A DNA stretch of 64,000 nt from the NCBI GenBank assembly GCA_907165065.1, contig OU015534.1, positions 10,795,686-10,859,685 of the forward strand, in the 5' to 3' direction. Source of the DNA: Caprimulgus europaeus (Eukaryota > Chordata > Aves > Caprimulgiformes > Caprimulgidae). The position numbers were made by a program, and so were the translations under genes. Positions 42,001-54,450 of the stretch are shown here, one piece after another (within the stretch, counting starts at the first letter, position 1; each line of letters opens with the position of its first letter). The notes under the pieces were generated by a model. That model did no database searches and was not told the DNA's origin. It saw only the letters and a list, made by a program, of their open reading frames with translations.

Positions 42001-42899
42001 AACTTGTATGATGTCATTTGTCAGCTGAGGAGACATCCCTCATATTTGACAGTGGAGCAGTCACATGTCATGCAAATGAAGCCTTTTGAGGCTTACAATG
42101 CCCTGAAGTAGTGAAAAGCTGGCAAAAGCTTTTTTCCAGAGCTAGAGACTGCAGTCTCATCTAGACTAGAATGAGGTGTGTAGGAACACTCAGAAGCTGA
42201 GAATACTGTAGCTAAAATTGCCAGTCTTGTGTGGAGCATGCATCAAGCCTTGCACGGCTGTTACAAGGCAGACAGTCCAAAAAAAAAAAAAGTGCTGCTC
42301 AGGAGTTGCTGCAGTTTTGAGGCCATGCAACCTCTGTGTCTTGGTGGCCCTTTGATAGCCATACAGGGGAACTAGAGACAGTTTAACTCTTCTCCATCCT
42401 CCAGTTAAACTGGAGAATTGGACTAGGTTGATTGCAGATAAGGCAAATATAGCCTTGACTGGATTGAAGGGGAGAAGTGTACTGTAATAGTTGTAAAGTC
42501 TTCTGAGCCAGGGTGCTGGAGTTGGTGTTAACTTGCTGTCAAGCTTCTATGAAGCTTTTGAGCAGGCTGGGGATGGGTGCATGTGTAAAGGATCCACTAT
42601 TCCATTAGCAAACACCTGGTTCCTTGGGTGCTACTACCTAGTGAACAAATGGAAATAAGTAAAACAAAACAAACATTGTGCCACACTGAATAATACACTT
42701 TTTGTATGTTACAAAGATATATACATGTTTTGAGTTGCTAGTTTGCTTTAATGTTGTATAAAACATGTTCTGCAGGAGCAGCTGTTAAGACTTAAACATT
42801 TTTATCGTTTCAGTGTGCCCAGCTGGCTGGAAGCCTGGCAGTGACACAATCAAGCCTGATGTTCAGAAAAGTAAAGAGTATTTTGCTAAGCAGAAGTAA
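38947..42899 (+). CDS. PRDX1: PRDX1, peroxiredoxin 1 (typical 2-Cys)
   Basis: Cytosolic thioredoxin-dependent peroxidase that reduces H2O2 and alkyl hydroperoxides, and also acts as a chaperone and redox relay. Coding exons: 38947-39052, 40023-40176, 40434-40556, 41079-41209, 42814-42899. They give 199 residues, the human length. The peroxidatic Cys52 is in FVCPTE, the resolving Cys173 in GEVCPAGW, and Cys83 is in HFCHLAW. The GGLG and C-terminal YF motifs, which in eukaryotic 2-Cys enzymes confer sensitivity to overoxidation, are both present (KQGGLG; EYFAKQK). The ATG follows acceptor CCTAG|ATTAAATCAAG and gives [20 protein letters not shown]. All junctions are GT/AG and in phase. It is transcribed toward MMACHC. 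Confidence 0.98.
40023..40176 (+). CDS. PRDX1: PRDX1 exon 3 (peroxidatic cysteine)
   Basis: 154 nt, acceptor TTTCTAG|GAAAA, donor GCCTG|GTAAGA. It encodes [20 protein letters not shown] and on to [10 protein letters not shown]. Confidence 0.97.
40434..40556 (+). CDS. PRDX1: PRDX1 exon 4 (GGLG motif)
   Basis: 123 nt, acceptor CCTGTAG|GATCA, donor TACAG|GTAATA. It encodes [20 protein letters not shown] then [20 protein letters not shown]. Confidence 0.97.
41079..41209 (+). CDS. PRDX1: PRDX1 exon 5
   Basis: 131 nt, acceptor CCTCTTAG|GGGTC after an uninterrupted T run, donor GAAG|GTGAGA. It encodes [20 protein letters not shown] then [20 protein letters not shown]. Confidence 0.97.
41210..42813. 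other. PRDX1 intron 5
   Basis: 1.6 kb between the last two coding exons. A-runs lie near 41789 and 42279. No gene or mobile element seen. Confidence 0.5.
42814..42899 (+). CDS. PRDX1: PRDX1 exon 6 (resolving cysteine, stop)
   Basis: Acceptor GTTTCAG|TGTGCC. It encodes [20 protein letters not shown] then EYFAKQK and TAA at 42897. Confidence 0.97.
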
Positions 42900-43177
42900 A
42901 CTTTCCATCTGAGTGGAAACTAGTATGCCTTACGTAAAGAGCAAGCATCAGTTACTGAACTTCTGACTAAGTCGTTGCATCTGAGTCAAGGGATCATGCT
43001 ATAGGTATAAACAGTAACTTTTTTTACTTGAAGGAAAGTTTGTCCTGTTGACACTACCTTCTTAGAAAATCTTAATGATCAGTATCTGTACATCAAGCCC
43101 TGTGACTTTAGTGACAATGCAGTGTATGTGGTTAGCCATGTGTTGCATATAGAACAGTGGTATCCTTTTGTAACTCT

Positions 43178-43183
43178 ATTAAA
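43178..43183 (+). terminator. PRDX1 polyadenylation signal
   Basis: ATTAAA 279 bp past the stop, followed by GT-rich sequence. It would give a 3'UTR of about 300 bp, similar to mammalian PRDX1. Confidence 0.6.
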
Positions 43184-43209
43184 ACTTGTGGAAAGAGTAT
43201 ACTGTCTAC

Positions 43210-44840
43210 TGTTCTTATGTATAGTCATCGGGAGGCAGGCTGCTCTTCTGAAAGCTCTGTCTACTGAGCTGTCTGTGGGCATCTCGATTCCTGAAGGCCT
43301 TTTACAGCTCCATTAGAATGGAGATAGTAACACTTACTTTTCATGTTACAGTAGTGAGGTACTCTTTACACTCTTCATGACTTTGCTATGAGGTAGAGGA
43401 ATGTGGTTTAATATTAGTCTGTCAGACTTGAGCAATATTACAGTGCCCAGAGCACAAAGCATAAATGTGAATGACAAAGGCCAGAGGTATTTTCATGCTC
43501 TGCATCCACTTTGGTCAAACCTGTGACTGTTCATGCTAAATTTCTGGGAATCCAACACTGAGTTTGAACACTGTACAGGAGTGGAAGACTAGGCTTTCTG
43601 GAAAGTGAGCTTTTTTGAATATACAACATTCATGCCTAGTCTCGCATTACATGGAATGGGAGTGAGAATATGCCAGTTATGCATTAGCTTGTAGTCATAT
43701 GATTAAGATTAAAAGAAGGGTGGCACTATAAAATCTGGTATTCACATGTGCTCAGCTTTGTCTTTAATCTTTGTATTCCAAATGATTATGTGCATACTAT
43801 AAAACTCAAAGCACATGACTATGGCCTTAAGTTACACTAAAGCTGTGTCTGCTGTGTAGCTTCATGGTCAAAGGTGGCTTGTGATAAAAAGTCTTGAACC
43901 TCAGAGCTGAGGACTTGGGGGAGAGCTAATGCCTAGCAATATAACTGAGTTAGGATCCTGTGATCTTTATGTACCTGTAAAGATTAAACTCTTACAAGAC
44001 CTCGCATCTAACTTCAGCTCCTGAAGTAGTAACCATGTTCTGTCCTGCTTAAAGTGAGCAATAGCAAAGTGTGAGGCCCAGGGCTAGTTACATGAGTCAG
44101 AGGTGAAAGTTGCATGCCTTGAGTAGTAAACTTTCCTTGTACAGTTGGAAAAAAAATAGACTTGCTAATAAGTACTGCAATAAATGCTAAAATTTATAAA
44201 TACTTAAAAATTATAAATTTTACTAAAATTACTAAATCCCCTGTGTCTTGCTTAAGTGCCATAGATCTTCCTGAAGATACATGTAAGGGATGCTTAGTTG
44301 GATAATTTTTGCACAGTATTTAAAATCCATTTTATAATTCTCCTCAAGATAACAAATGGGGCTAACATCCTAGGGTGGCATTGAGAAGTAACAGGAGTAT
44401 ATATACACACAGAGGATATGGTTCAAGATGAGTGAGTGTTGCTAAGTGCAAAGTTATCTTTGTCTATCAAATTTCCTTTCCTAGCACATGAAAAGGAGTA
44501 AAGTCAGGGCTAATGCACTGTAAAACTTACCTTAGTTGTATCTAACACTTAAAGTGTTACAAAAGTGATTACAGCAGTTCTCTGGAGGGTACAGTGTCAG
44601 TGTAGTGTCCTGGGGAATGGGGATCTTTACCCTGATGATGTAACTAAAGTGACTCCTGATAACATGGCCCCTCAGCCAGCTCTGTGCCCAGACTGAGGGC
44701 TTTTATATTAATGATGTAAGTTTAGCCCTTCACTGTGGTATAATCGGCTGTTTCTGTGATTCTCAAATCCTTCCAGTGTGTTCACTGTTCAAATGTAAAA
44801 AAGGCACTTAAAAGGAACAGAGTTACTGGCTGCTCACTCG
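43210..44840. other. Intergenic region downstream of PRDX1
   Basis: 1.6 kb of AT-rich DNA with an A/T low-complexity patch near 44180-44235. No gene, RNA or mobile element supported. Confidence 0.5.
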
Positions 44841-44869
44841 CTTGCCCCTTGTCGTAGGGGTTAAAGGTT

Positions 44870-45190
44870 CTTTCACGTTCTTGGAGCTCCTTCTGAAAAA
44901 GCAGCGAGGCTTTCTGGACCCAGAGCAAAGGCTCTGACGGCGGCGGGGCCTCTCGGCTCGGGCGGAAGCGGTGATGGCGGCCGCCGGCGGTCCCTCAGCG
45001 GAGCCGACCGGGCTGCCCCTCCCCCTCCCGTCCCCTCAGCGCCGGCGCCGCCCGCGTTTTTCCAACGGCCGCCGCTGCTCCCGCCCCGCCGGCGCGCGCG
45101 GAGGCCGGAGATTGGCTGCGGCCGGGGGCGCGCGGGCGGTGCCTGGGCCACCTCCCTGAGGGGCGTCGTGGGGCACCGGCGGCCCGCGCT
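44870..45190. promoter_or_regulatory. Orphan CpG island between PRDX1 and MMACHC
   Basis: A sharp GC- and CpG-rich block inside AT-rich DNA. It has GC boxes, an inverted CCAAT (GATTGGCTG near 45110) and AAGCGGTGATGGCGGCC near 44966, a YY1-like start context. A 61-codon + strand frame begins at 44974 (MAAAGGPSAEPTG), and overlapping minus-strand frames also exist. No further exon could be joined to it. It looks like a promoter for an unidentified, perhaps noncoding, transcript. Confidence 0.55.
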
Positions 45191-45450
45191 GTGTGCCCTC
45201 AGCGTGTGACGTCAGCGTGTCCCTGCACTGTGTCCCCACACTGCGTGCCATCAGCGCGTGCCCTCAGCGTGAGCCCTCGGCGTGTCCCCACACTGTGTGC
45301 CCTCAGCGTGTGCCATCTGTGTGTGCCCTCAGCGTGAGCCCTCAGTGTGTGCCCTCAGTGTGTGCCCTCAGCGTGAGCCCTCAGCGTGTGCCCGCACTGT
45401 GTGCCCTCAGTGTGAGCCCTCAGCGTGAGCCCTCAGCGTGTGCCCACGGT
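45190..45450. repeat. Minisatellite, 12-bp unit GTGTGCCCTCAG / CGTGAGCCCTCA
   Basis: About 21 imperfect tandem copies abutting the CpG island. Because 12 is a multiple of 3, it keeps a repeating + strand frame open at 45193-45555, which is an artefact. A CRE-like TGACGTCA lies in the first units near 45208. Confidence 0.9.
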
Positions 45451-45599
45451 GGCGGGTGGTCTTCGAGTCGTGGCTGCTGCCGGGAGAATAGGTCAGAGCG
45501 GGCTGATGGGAGATCCGGGTGTCGGAATGTCCCGCGACAATACCTGTTGTCTTAATTGATTTAACCGACTCCTCTATGTAAGGTGTTTCGCTCGCGTCG

Positions 45600-48500
45600 T
45601 GTGGAGATGCAGGTTCTGACAGGAAGATGTGATTCTCTGTTGGCATTCGCCCTCGCTGCTCACAGTTACGTTCACTTCTGAGGGACACCTAATATTGCCC
45701 AACAACGTATTTTTAATACCTCCTGCCTTTTCAATGTCCCAATAGCAATAGTTTTATTCATGTGTTAATTTTCATATTTTGAAAGGTGCTTAATGTAGAT
45801 AGCTACATAAGTAGCTATTAATTAAAAAGAAAAAAAAATCTGTGACTGAGAAAAACACTTCAGTTATAATTGGTTTGCTGCTGTCTACTTGGAGCTGGTA
45901 CAGTGAGGCACTACTAACAGTGTGTATTTAAACATCATAGTCACTGAATGATGACAATGTGGAAATTCAAAACAACCAAGAAACAGAATACGCGTGGGTT
46001 AGGCACTGTTTCCCCTAAATGATTGACTGTGGGAATTAATGCAATTAAGCATTTTTTTCCCTTCCTTACCCATGTGGGGCAGGCGTGGGAATGTTTGCCA
46101 TGCCGTCATTTTAATGTTTTTCAGAGTGTAACACAGTAAACTTCTTCAAATCAAGAAGGATCAGGATTTATGTCTTTGCTCAAGCTCAATATTGATTCAG
46201 ATGCAGCTTGGAATTTCCATTCAGTGTTCTGGGGCTAACACCCCACTCCTGGCATCGAGATGTCTTAGACTGGTGTAATTTTTATGACATTCAAATAACT
46301 ATAATAATTTAATGAGAAACATTTTTTTTAATGTATGGAGTTGCATGTTGTATTTTCATTACAGTTATGAACTGATTTTGCTTTCATGATCAATGGGTGC
46401 CATATTTCCCAGTGAGGGAAGAACTCCAGCAGTTCCTGGTTCTGGTGATGAGAAGGAGAGCTCTTGCAGCATTGTGTTCGGCTTAGTGGGATTTTCCCTG
46501 AAAATGCATGCAGCACGTGCTATTCAGAAAGGACAGAATCTTGAATGTGATGTTTGCTTTTTTTTTGTGTGTGTGTGAGTGATTGCACATCTTTTTTTCT
46601 AGTTTGGGTACTTACTGTAAAAATAACCTTGTATTCATTAATTTCTTTAGAATATTTTATTCAGAATATTCAGATGAAAGGAAACTAAATACATCTTACT
46701 GTGTCTCTTTTCCATTTCTCTTTATTTGATTGCTGTGATTACCAAGGGTTTATATAACCAGCTTGCTGCTTTGCAAAATAACATTTTACAAGTATAGGAA
46801 GTTTCAAACTTAAAATAATCCCTGAAAAATTACTTGGATCAGTTCAAATACCTGTATGTATGTTTGACAGAGTTTTACAGAAATGTGTGATACTTCATTC
46901 CTCTCAAAAGCAGAGTGCCCGTGGAAACAAATGTACTAGCACTCATCTACTGACAATATGATAATGAAATTTGCTATATTTTAATATATTTAATATATTT
47001 ATATTACTATTTTTGAGGGCCGAACTCCACAGCACCAGCTGTTTACACTGGTAAGCAGCTATAGTATATGTAATTATGTAAGTATATATTAGAACTTTAT
47101 CTGTTTGGTGAGATCTGTAAAACTGTTAAAACTATATGTAATTCAGTATTTCAAAATTGTATGTAACAGTAGTTAACAAGAGCAAACTCTTGTCAGTCTC
47201 TGAAACGGAACTTTTAACAGCTGTGGTGAAGTAGCCCTGACATCACCTCTCAGCTGGTGTCATCTTGCCCTCAAAATAAATTGCAGAGGTCCTCGTGTTC
47301 ACTGCAGTTTGACAAACAATGGCTTTAGGTACTGAGTGGTGTGATCTTACTGAAGACTTGAGTAAAAGTGAAAGGAAGTTAATCTACACATTGTGTTCTT
47401 CATATATTATGTAAAACTGAGAGTATTTACTCCCTTATTTTTGTGGTAGATATTTGTAAATTTTCAAAGAGAATAGCATTTGTGCGAGAGCACCAACAGG
47501 ATTTTTGTGTGTGTAATACAAAACAGGGCATCAGACAAATTCTATTCTTTTTATCTTTATCATAGAAAACATAGAATGTGTTTTTTTGTATTTGATATAC
47601 AGAACCTAACATTTACTAGATTTTGTAACATACTCATCTTCTATGAGTATGTTATTTTGAAATTAACAATTTCATATTTATTTTTAGGTGTTTATAAGGA
47701 AAAAAAATGCTTAGTAATGTGTAAAGAATTAGCATTTTCTTACAAAACTATGTTTTTGAAAAATACTCTGAAAAGTTACTAAATTTAAAAAGTGCTATTT
47801 TCTTAACAAATGCTCAGCCTTTTTTATGAGGCCTGTGATGAACAGTTTATTGGAGTGTCCAACAAATCAATACAGTTCAAAGAACAAAAGCAAGTAGTTT
47901 ACATTTCCCAGGTATTGCAAAAGGATGCACTTTGGTTAGGAAAGTATGTTTACAAAAGCCCCATGACTGTACTTTTTATTCATCAAAGAAACAGTCATGT
48001 AAAGGTTATGTTAAAATAAAGAGATTTATCATATTAATAGTTTGAAAAATTATATATATATCCTCTCAGATTTTCAGTGAGTTTGATGTTCAGCATTTAA
48101 TGACACTCTGTGTAAATACCTATTCTGAAGTATCTTGCTAGACAGATAGAGGACTTAAACAGAAACATCATGGTTTTACTTTGCAAAGGGAGAAGAGAGG
48201 TTAGTGCAGAGGAGCAGTGTGAAGCCAGAGAGCAGTTAGCTCTGCCCAGCCTGTTCTGGTAAGAATGCAGCACGTTTGGACATCAATTCAGAAAGCCTGT
48301 TAAAGTTGTTACTGTTGTTTTTTTTTTCTTTTTTTCTTTTAATACAAATATTAATGACACATACAAAAAGAACTCTAAAGGAGGAAACCCCATAGCAGGT
48401 ATCTTTTTGATTGTTAATATGTTACCTTCTATTTTTAATACTAGAAGAGAAAAAAAACAGATAAATTTGCCTTTAATGTACAGTCAGAACTGATTTTACT

Positions 48501-51500
48501 TTGTCCACACGTCTGTGTTTGTGCCGGGTCACTAGTCGGTGTCTTTGCCTGTAACACTGGTATAATTTAAGCACCTCACAGAATACAGGAGTATGATATT
48601 ACAGAAGGGCTTTGCAGCCAGAGCCTGCGGCTCTGTGTGACCAGCTGATCCGCTGCACACACTGCGGTGGCTGCGGGAGAACAGGCTGCCCTCACGCTGC
48701 GGATTGTTCCTGCACAAGGATGTGCCTGCGGTTACGCTCTTCTCACCACACCTACTGATGATAGGTTTGGACTTTAATGTGAAACTTGGCTCTTTCACCT
48801 GAAACTTCAGTTGTAGGTATTATGGGACATGTGTCTGAATTTAGAATGTTTCTGTGCAAGGCACCATTTGACCATATCTATATGAATGTATAAGAGGTAT
48901 TTTAAGATTGCGCTGTCCTCTGAAACTGGGAGCCCAGGAGGTTTATGTTCCATAATCTATAGCAACCTGTTTTTGAAGTATCTGCAGTCTGTCAAGTGTG
49001 CAGAAAAACTTCTAACAGACAATAAAATATAATGTAATTTAAAATTAATCTATTTAGTAGAATTTACTTTTCACAAAAATAAGGTGAATTTAATTTTTTG
49101 TTGTTGAAGTTTTTTATATTTTGAAAGAAGAACCTGTTAAAAAAGAAGATTGAAGCAGCAGTGAAAGATTCAGGAAGACTAGTCAGAACAAGACTGGGAA
49201 AAAGGTTATGACATGAAATTAAAACCTAAAACTAGCCAATTCCTTTAAAAGGAATAAGAGGTTTTATGCATTCACAGAAAAATTAATGATTCTACATACA
49301 TCTAAGATTCTGTAGGGTATTTGTCAACACAGAAATTCCCCCCACCTCTTCCTTTAATTTAATTACAGGAATTCTCCTATCCCATGCTTTGTTTTACATG
49401 AGGAAAAAAACCCAGGGCAACTTATTGTAAAGCTATATGGTTTCCAGAAACTTTGAAGACATAAAAAAAAATCAAATTATCTTTCAAAATTTCCTTTCGG
49501 AAATGTTTTGTGAAAATAAAATATAATGCAGTTATTAAAAATAAAATTGCTTGCTCACTGAATTATGTACAAACATTAAATAAACCCACCATAAAATGGG
49601 TTTATTATAATTTTAATGAATGGTAGTTATGTAGTTTGTTTTTTTAGGATATAGCCATTTCAAATACTTTTATACGTATATAATCACATTTTGAAGATTG
49701 TGGTATATTATTGGAGAGATTTTAAACATTACACTAAAATATCTTCTTGCTTATTCTGCGATAATTAATTTTTTGTTAAGTTTTACACCATATTTCAAAT
49801 TGTGGTATTTCAGTTATTGGGGAGAGAAAAGAAAAGCACGTTTGTGTTCCTTGGTTCTTTTTGTTTCCTCCTTGAAAACCTAGAAGGGAAGTGCTCTCTT
49901 CGCTTTCTGAAGCAAACGTGATTGACAGTCTGTCACAGGATATATGATATGACAGGAAGCCAACTTAACAGCAAAGAAGTCTCATAAATACATTGTTCTG
50001 GTGGATGAATTTGTGAAAGTGAAGGTTGCAAAGGCAGAGCTCGCTCTCTGCTGCAGTACACGGCAAAGCCCACTTCCCCTTACAGGGAGAACTTTGGAAC
50101 TGCTGATGCTTAAATCAGTATTCAAAGCTAACTTCTTAAATGTACTTTTTGCACGAGGCTGAACAAAGTGTGCTGATAACCACAGTGGCACTGATCAGTA
50201 GTTGCTGCTTCTTGTTTTCAGAAATATGGGAAGTCTTTACTCAGGTTTGTTTGGGTTTTTTTTAGTCAAATTCAAGTCACTGTGCATTTTCAGTAATTTA
50301 ACCCACATGAGGTAGTAGCTACGCCACCAGTAACTTTGGTCACAAATGAGTAAGACTGTATACTGCAGCGAATGAGTAACATTATGCTTCTACCCACAGG
50401 GGGGCAATGTAGCCCTATTAAAAAAAACCACAAAACCAACAAAAAAAATACCCAAAAGCCTTAAAAAAAAACCCAGGGAAAAAAAACCCAGAAGAATGCA
50501 CTGCTCTGTAAGGTTGGCTATTTTTGTCTGGCATGCCAGCACTGATTTATACAGCAAATGATCTCTAGTCTTAAATAGTTTAGAGGAAAACAGGACTGTT
50601 ACAAGCCATCCTTTTCGTAAGAGGAAATAAGGCAATTATCAGGAATTAAGTTTGCCAAACTCTACTTCATACCCCAAACAAACATTAGTGCTTATTCTTG
50701 TACCACTGAGATGTAACTGATTTAAATGGTAGTGGGGGAGGCGGAAAAAAGGTGTTTTTCCCTTTCTGAGCAATAATCCTGGTGGCTGCTTGTCACCAGA
50801 TTAGATTGTGCTTTGCATTTAATCAGTACTTTCTGTCACATCTTTAACCTTAATAAAAATCTCAATTATTTTAAGGTTCATGAAGTGAAAAAAAAGGAAA
50901 TTTAAACTGAAGGAAGAGATGAATGATAAATGCTATGTGCATGGAAACATTACAAATTTGTTAATACTCCATAGAATATTTTATTAGCTTGAAGTAAACT
51001 GAATATCTTGCTGCTAAAACTGAATTCAACTTCAGGTAGCTTTTAATTGTTTTTACTGCTCAGCTCTTGAATACTCACCCTACTGGTTATACTGAGGAAA
51101 AAAGATACTTTAATAAATGTTTAAAAATTAGTATTTAGTGAAAAACTTACTTGTCTAAAAACAAAATGGGATACTTCAACTAGTAAATCTGTCTAAATAT
51201 TTACAGTTACTTGTTTGACATTTGCAAATGCCAAAAATAAGAATGTCTTCACAATGCCTCAGGATCCAAGAATGATCCATTCCTCACCATGTCTGGTCTT
51301 GTCCCAAGAGATAAGTCAGGTTCTCAGCCTTCAGTTTTGTAAGACAAAGACTATTATACTCCAACCAGCAAGGAGAGAAAATCACTGCCGCTGTGGATCT
51401 CGGTGACCTGGCTGAGAGAAAGCCATTAAGAACCAGCCCAATTCACTCCACAGTCACTGCAGCAGGAGCAGGTCTGTAACTAAATATCCGTGCTCCCTTC

Positions 51501-53230
51501 TGCCTGACAGAACTGTATGGCCAGGAGCACCAAGAACACAGATTTGCCCTTACTGTGACTCAGTGTGCACTAAGAATGAACTTAGTATGCACAAATAAGA
51601 ATTCTAGTACTTATAGGAATTACTTTTAAGTAACTGAGGGAAAATCCCTCAAATATCAGTTATGAATTGCTGGATACTTTGGATTTTTGTTACTGCAAGA
51701 ACAGAGGAAAAAATGAAAGTGCATTGTGATGTGCTTGCTGTTAAATGATCTTGCTGTAATGACCTGGTAAAGATAAACATTTATTAGACTTATTCATAAT
51801 GTGCTGTATGTTTTTGGTTTATTTTTTTATATCCCAGATGAGCCTGCTGTAATAGTTTACTAACTTCCACTAAGATAACTTATTCTTTTGTTTTCAGATA
51901 CTGGGTTTTGTGTGTCTTAGGTAGCTATTTTCAGTATGTTAAAAAGCAGCAATCAATTCTCACTTTAGCTCTCCACAAGTTAATCATTGCACTGCTTAAA
52001 TAAAAATACTCAGTACTGAGGGTAACTTAAAAATTTGTGTATTTTATTAACCCTGTAAAGAGAAATAAATTACAAAAATAGAAATTAAATGGCTATGGTA
52101 ATCTGTTTAATAAATGAACTAAGACAAAATATTAAATATTTATGAGAAATCAACCCCAAAATAGCAAAATATTTTAATTTAAATTGCAACTTTAAAAGAT
52201 AAATCCGATTCCATTCCATTTTTATCCTTCTAAGATGTATATGTTACTAATATGAACCATTAATTTAAGTCTCTGTTAAATTACAGTTCAGTTGGAAAGT
52301 TCTGGAAGGTCAACCAACATTTCAACCAGAAGTAATTCTATGACAAAATAACATAATATAAACAAATTTTGTTATTTTGCTTAAATTAAAAATCACAGTA
52401 TCACTGTCACACTCAGTAAGTTTTAGGCAGATGTGGTGAACAACACATGGAAAGCAGCAAAAACTGTTTTCTAACAGCAAATACACTGAACAAACTCAGC
52501 AATCACATACTCACTACTCTGTTCACAGGAAAACAAACTTCTTATGCTGAATTTTGATTATGCTTTGTTAGTATATAGACTATGAAAAATTATATCAAGA
52601 GTGACATTGTGAGGCAAACCTTAGTGTCCGGGTCTCTGAAAGGTACGAAGAATCACAACATAAAATGAGAAGGGCTCAGGTCTGCAAAGGGAGTATTTTT
52701 GCATCATCCTGTTGGTATCAAGGAAAGGGAAAAAGTGCCTAGCTAATCGCAGCACTGCACTGCAGTCATGTAACAAAACTCCCACTAAATATTATTCTAA
52801 TGTATTATTTTAATGAGGTCTGAGCTTGAAAGTGCTCTAAGATAAATTAATTCCTGATTCCAAGTACCATTGTAACATCTAAACAAATCTGACAGGAAAA
52901 AGTAATGTAAAAAAAAGGTCATGTTTCTGTCTGACGATGTTCTACCCAGGAATATAAGTAACATGAATGTAATTCATATTTTCTGTCTTTTTTTCCCTCT
53001 ACTTGTTTGCCTGTGCATGTGACAATGCTTCATGTGATGGTTTTAATGTGCATGCAGGTTTATGATCTCCCCCATATGGAAAGTACAACAGGAAACTATG
53101 GCAGTAAAACTGTGCTGTGGGGGGTGTATGCTGGCACGGCACTGAAAACCATTTTAAACTGAAACCTCATCTACCTTAGAGAAAGGTTATGAGAATTTCC
53201 TTTTTCAGTCAGTTATCTTGATATGAGTAA
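45600..53230. other. AT-rich gene desert between the orphan CpG island and MMACHC
   Basis: 7.6 kb without a supportable exon. It contains short dinucleotide and A/T runs (46980-47010, 48047-48060, 50420-50490) and a 12-bp-arm inverted repeat at 47626-47654. Open frames are short and unrelated to known proteins. It may include unprocessed or noncoding transcripts from the CpG island. Confidence 0.5.
47626..47654. repeat. Small perfect inverted repeat
   Basis: Arms TAACATACTCAT and ATGAGTATGTTA around CTTCT. It sits in AT-rich DNA, with no gene context. Confidence 0.8.
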
Positions 53231-54141
53231 AAACTCCACTCACATAGACTTTATTCATCATCTTTCCAAAGATTTTGGTCAGCTGCTCTATACAGTGGAT
53301 AAATGCTAAAAATTGACCTAAAGACGTCACCCTTTTCTGAGCAGCTGGCCCTGGGTGAAGAGGAAACAGCAAACTCAAGCTGTGACCTTCGCACTGTCCC
53401 TTTCCCTTTGTAACTACCCCGAAGGAGGCGGCTGCTGTTTGCTGTGCTCTCCTCACTCCTGCTCCATGTACAGGGCTGTGCCACTCAACGAAATAATCTC
53501 TGGAGATTTGTCTTTTGGAGGTTAAGGAGGCATTAAAGGATTTTGAAATTAATTAAGCCAGCTTCACTGCAACTGATGGAATATAGGGTAAATTTTCTTT
53601 CTGAGGAAGGCAAGACTGAAAAGACTGAACATCTGTTCCCTAGAGAAAGTTATGACACAGGGCAATAAAATGCCGGATACATCTAAAAAAGTATCTGCCC
53701 TGAGTTCAGATGAAAAAAAAAAGTCAAGAATACAATGACTGTGAATTAATTTTTGTACTTTTACAGAGAAAAAAACCAAAACATTTGGGAAGAAAATTCT
53801 TGAGAAAAAAATGGACTTCTCTAATGAGCAGGATGGGTTTTCCAGCTGCCAGGGTGTCAGAACTTTTCCCAACCAAAGGCTAATCAGCATCGTACCGGCC
53901 TCCCAAAAAGACACACCAAATCTGCAACAGCACCGAACCGACTGCTCCCACCTTCTTCCAGACCACAGGCGCTAGGACGCAGCGCTCCCTCTTCCTCTGA
54001 CTGATGCTTGAATCGAGATGCTGCACACGCTGCTTGGATTTGCCATCTCCTGTATCAGCACGCCGTCCTCCTCAGCGCCGTGGAAAAGAAGGTGCTGATG
54101 AGTTACAGTTTGCTTGCCCTCTGCCCCTCCATGGAACCATG
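53230..54141 (-). other. MMACHC: MMACHC 3'UTR (inferred)
   Basis: Sequence from the stop codon to the first AATAAA. There is no coding signal on either strand that I accept. Confidence 0.4.
53250..53255 (-). terminator. Candidate MMACHC polyadenylation signal
   Basis: AATAAA on the minus strand about 890 bp past the MMACHC stop. It is the nearest canonical hexamer that I noticed; not proven. Confidence 0.4.
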
Positions 54142-54450
54142 TTACTCAGTGAAATCCACTTCTCTGGACTTCAGCCCTAGCAGTCTGAATCTCTCTGCTG
54201 GAGGAGTGGCAAAGTAGGCTTTTTGCTCCTCTGAGTACCTTTCCTTCACTTCAATTATGTCCCTGTAGTGGCCATCCTGCCAGTGGAAATTGAATTGCTC
54301 CAGCAACTCAATTCTTTTTTCCTCTGTGCTCACACAGTCAACAGGGGCAGACTGATCCAGGAATGGTACCTGAATATCTGGGAACAGGAGGAGACCCCGG
54401 ATAGCAAACCAACCACCATACTTGGGATGGATACACACACCATAGATCTT
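54142..54450 (-). CDS. MMACHC: MMACHC exon 4 (last coding exon)
   Basis: 309 nt including TAA, acceptor CTTTCAG|AAGATC. It encodes [20 protein letters not shown] and on to [18 protein letters not shown]. Confidence 0.97.
   Translation of the reverse strand, partial: KIYGVCIHPKYGGWFAIRGLLLFPDIQVPFLDQSAPVDCVSTEEKRIELLEQFNFHWQDGHYRDIIEVKERYSEEQKAYFATPPAERFRLLGLKSREVDFTE

Noticed and set aside
45193-45555. 120-codon frame with repeating VCPQREPSAC-like units
   Set aside because: It is generated by a 12-bp minisatellite. It has no initiation context of note and no splice partner.
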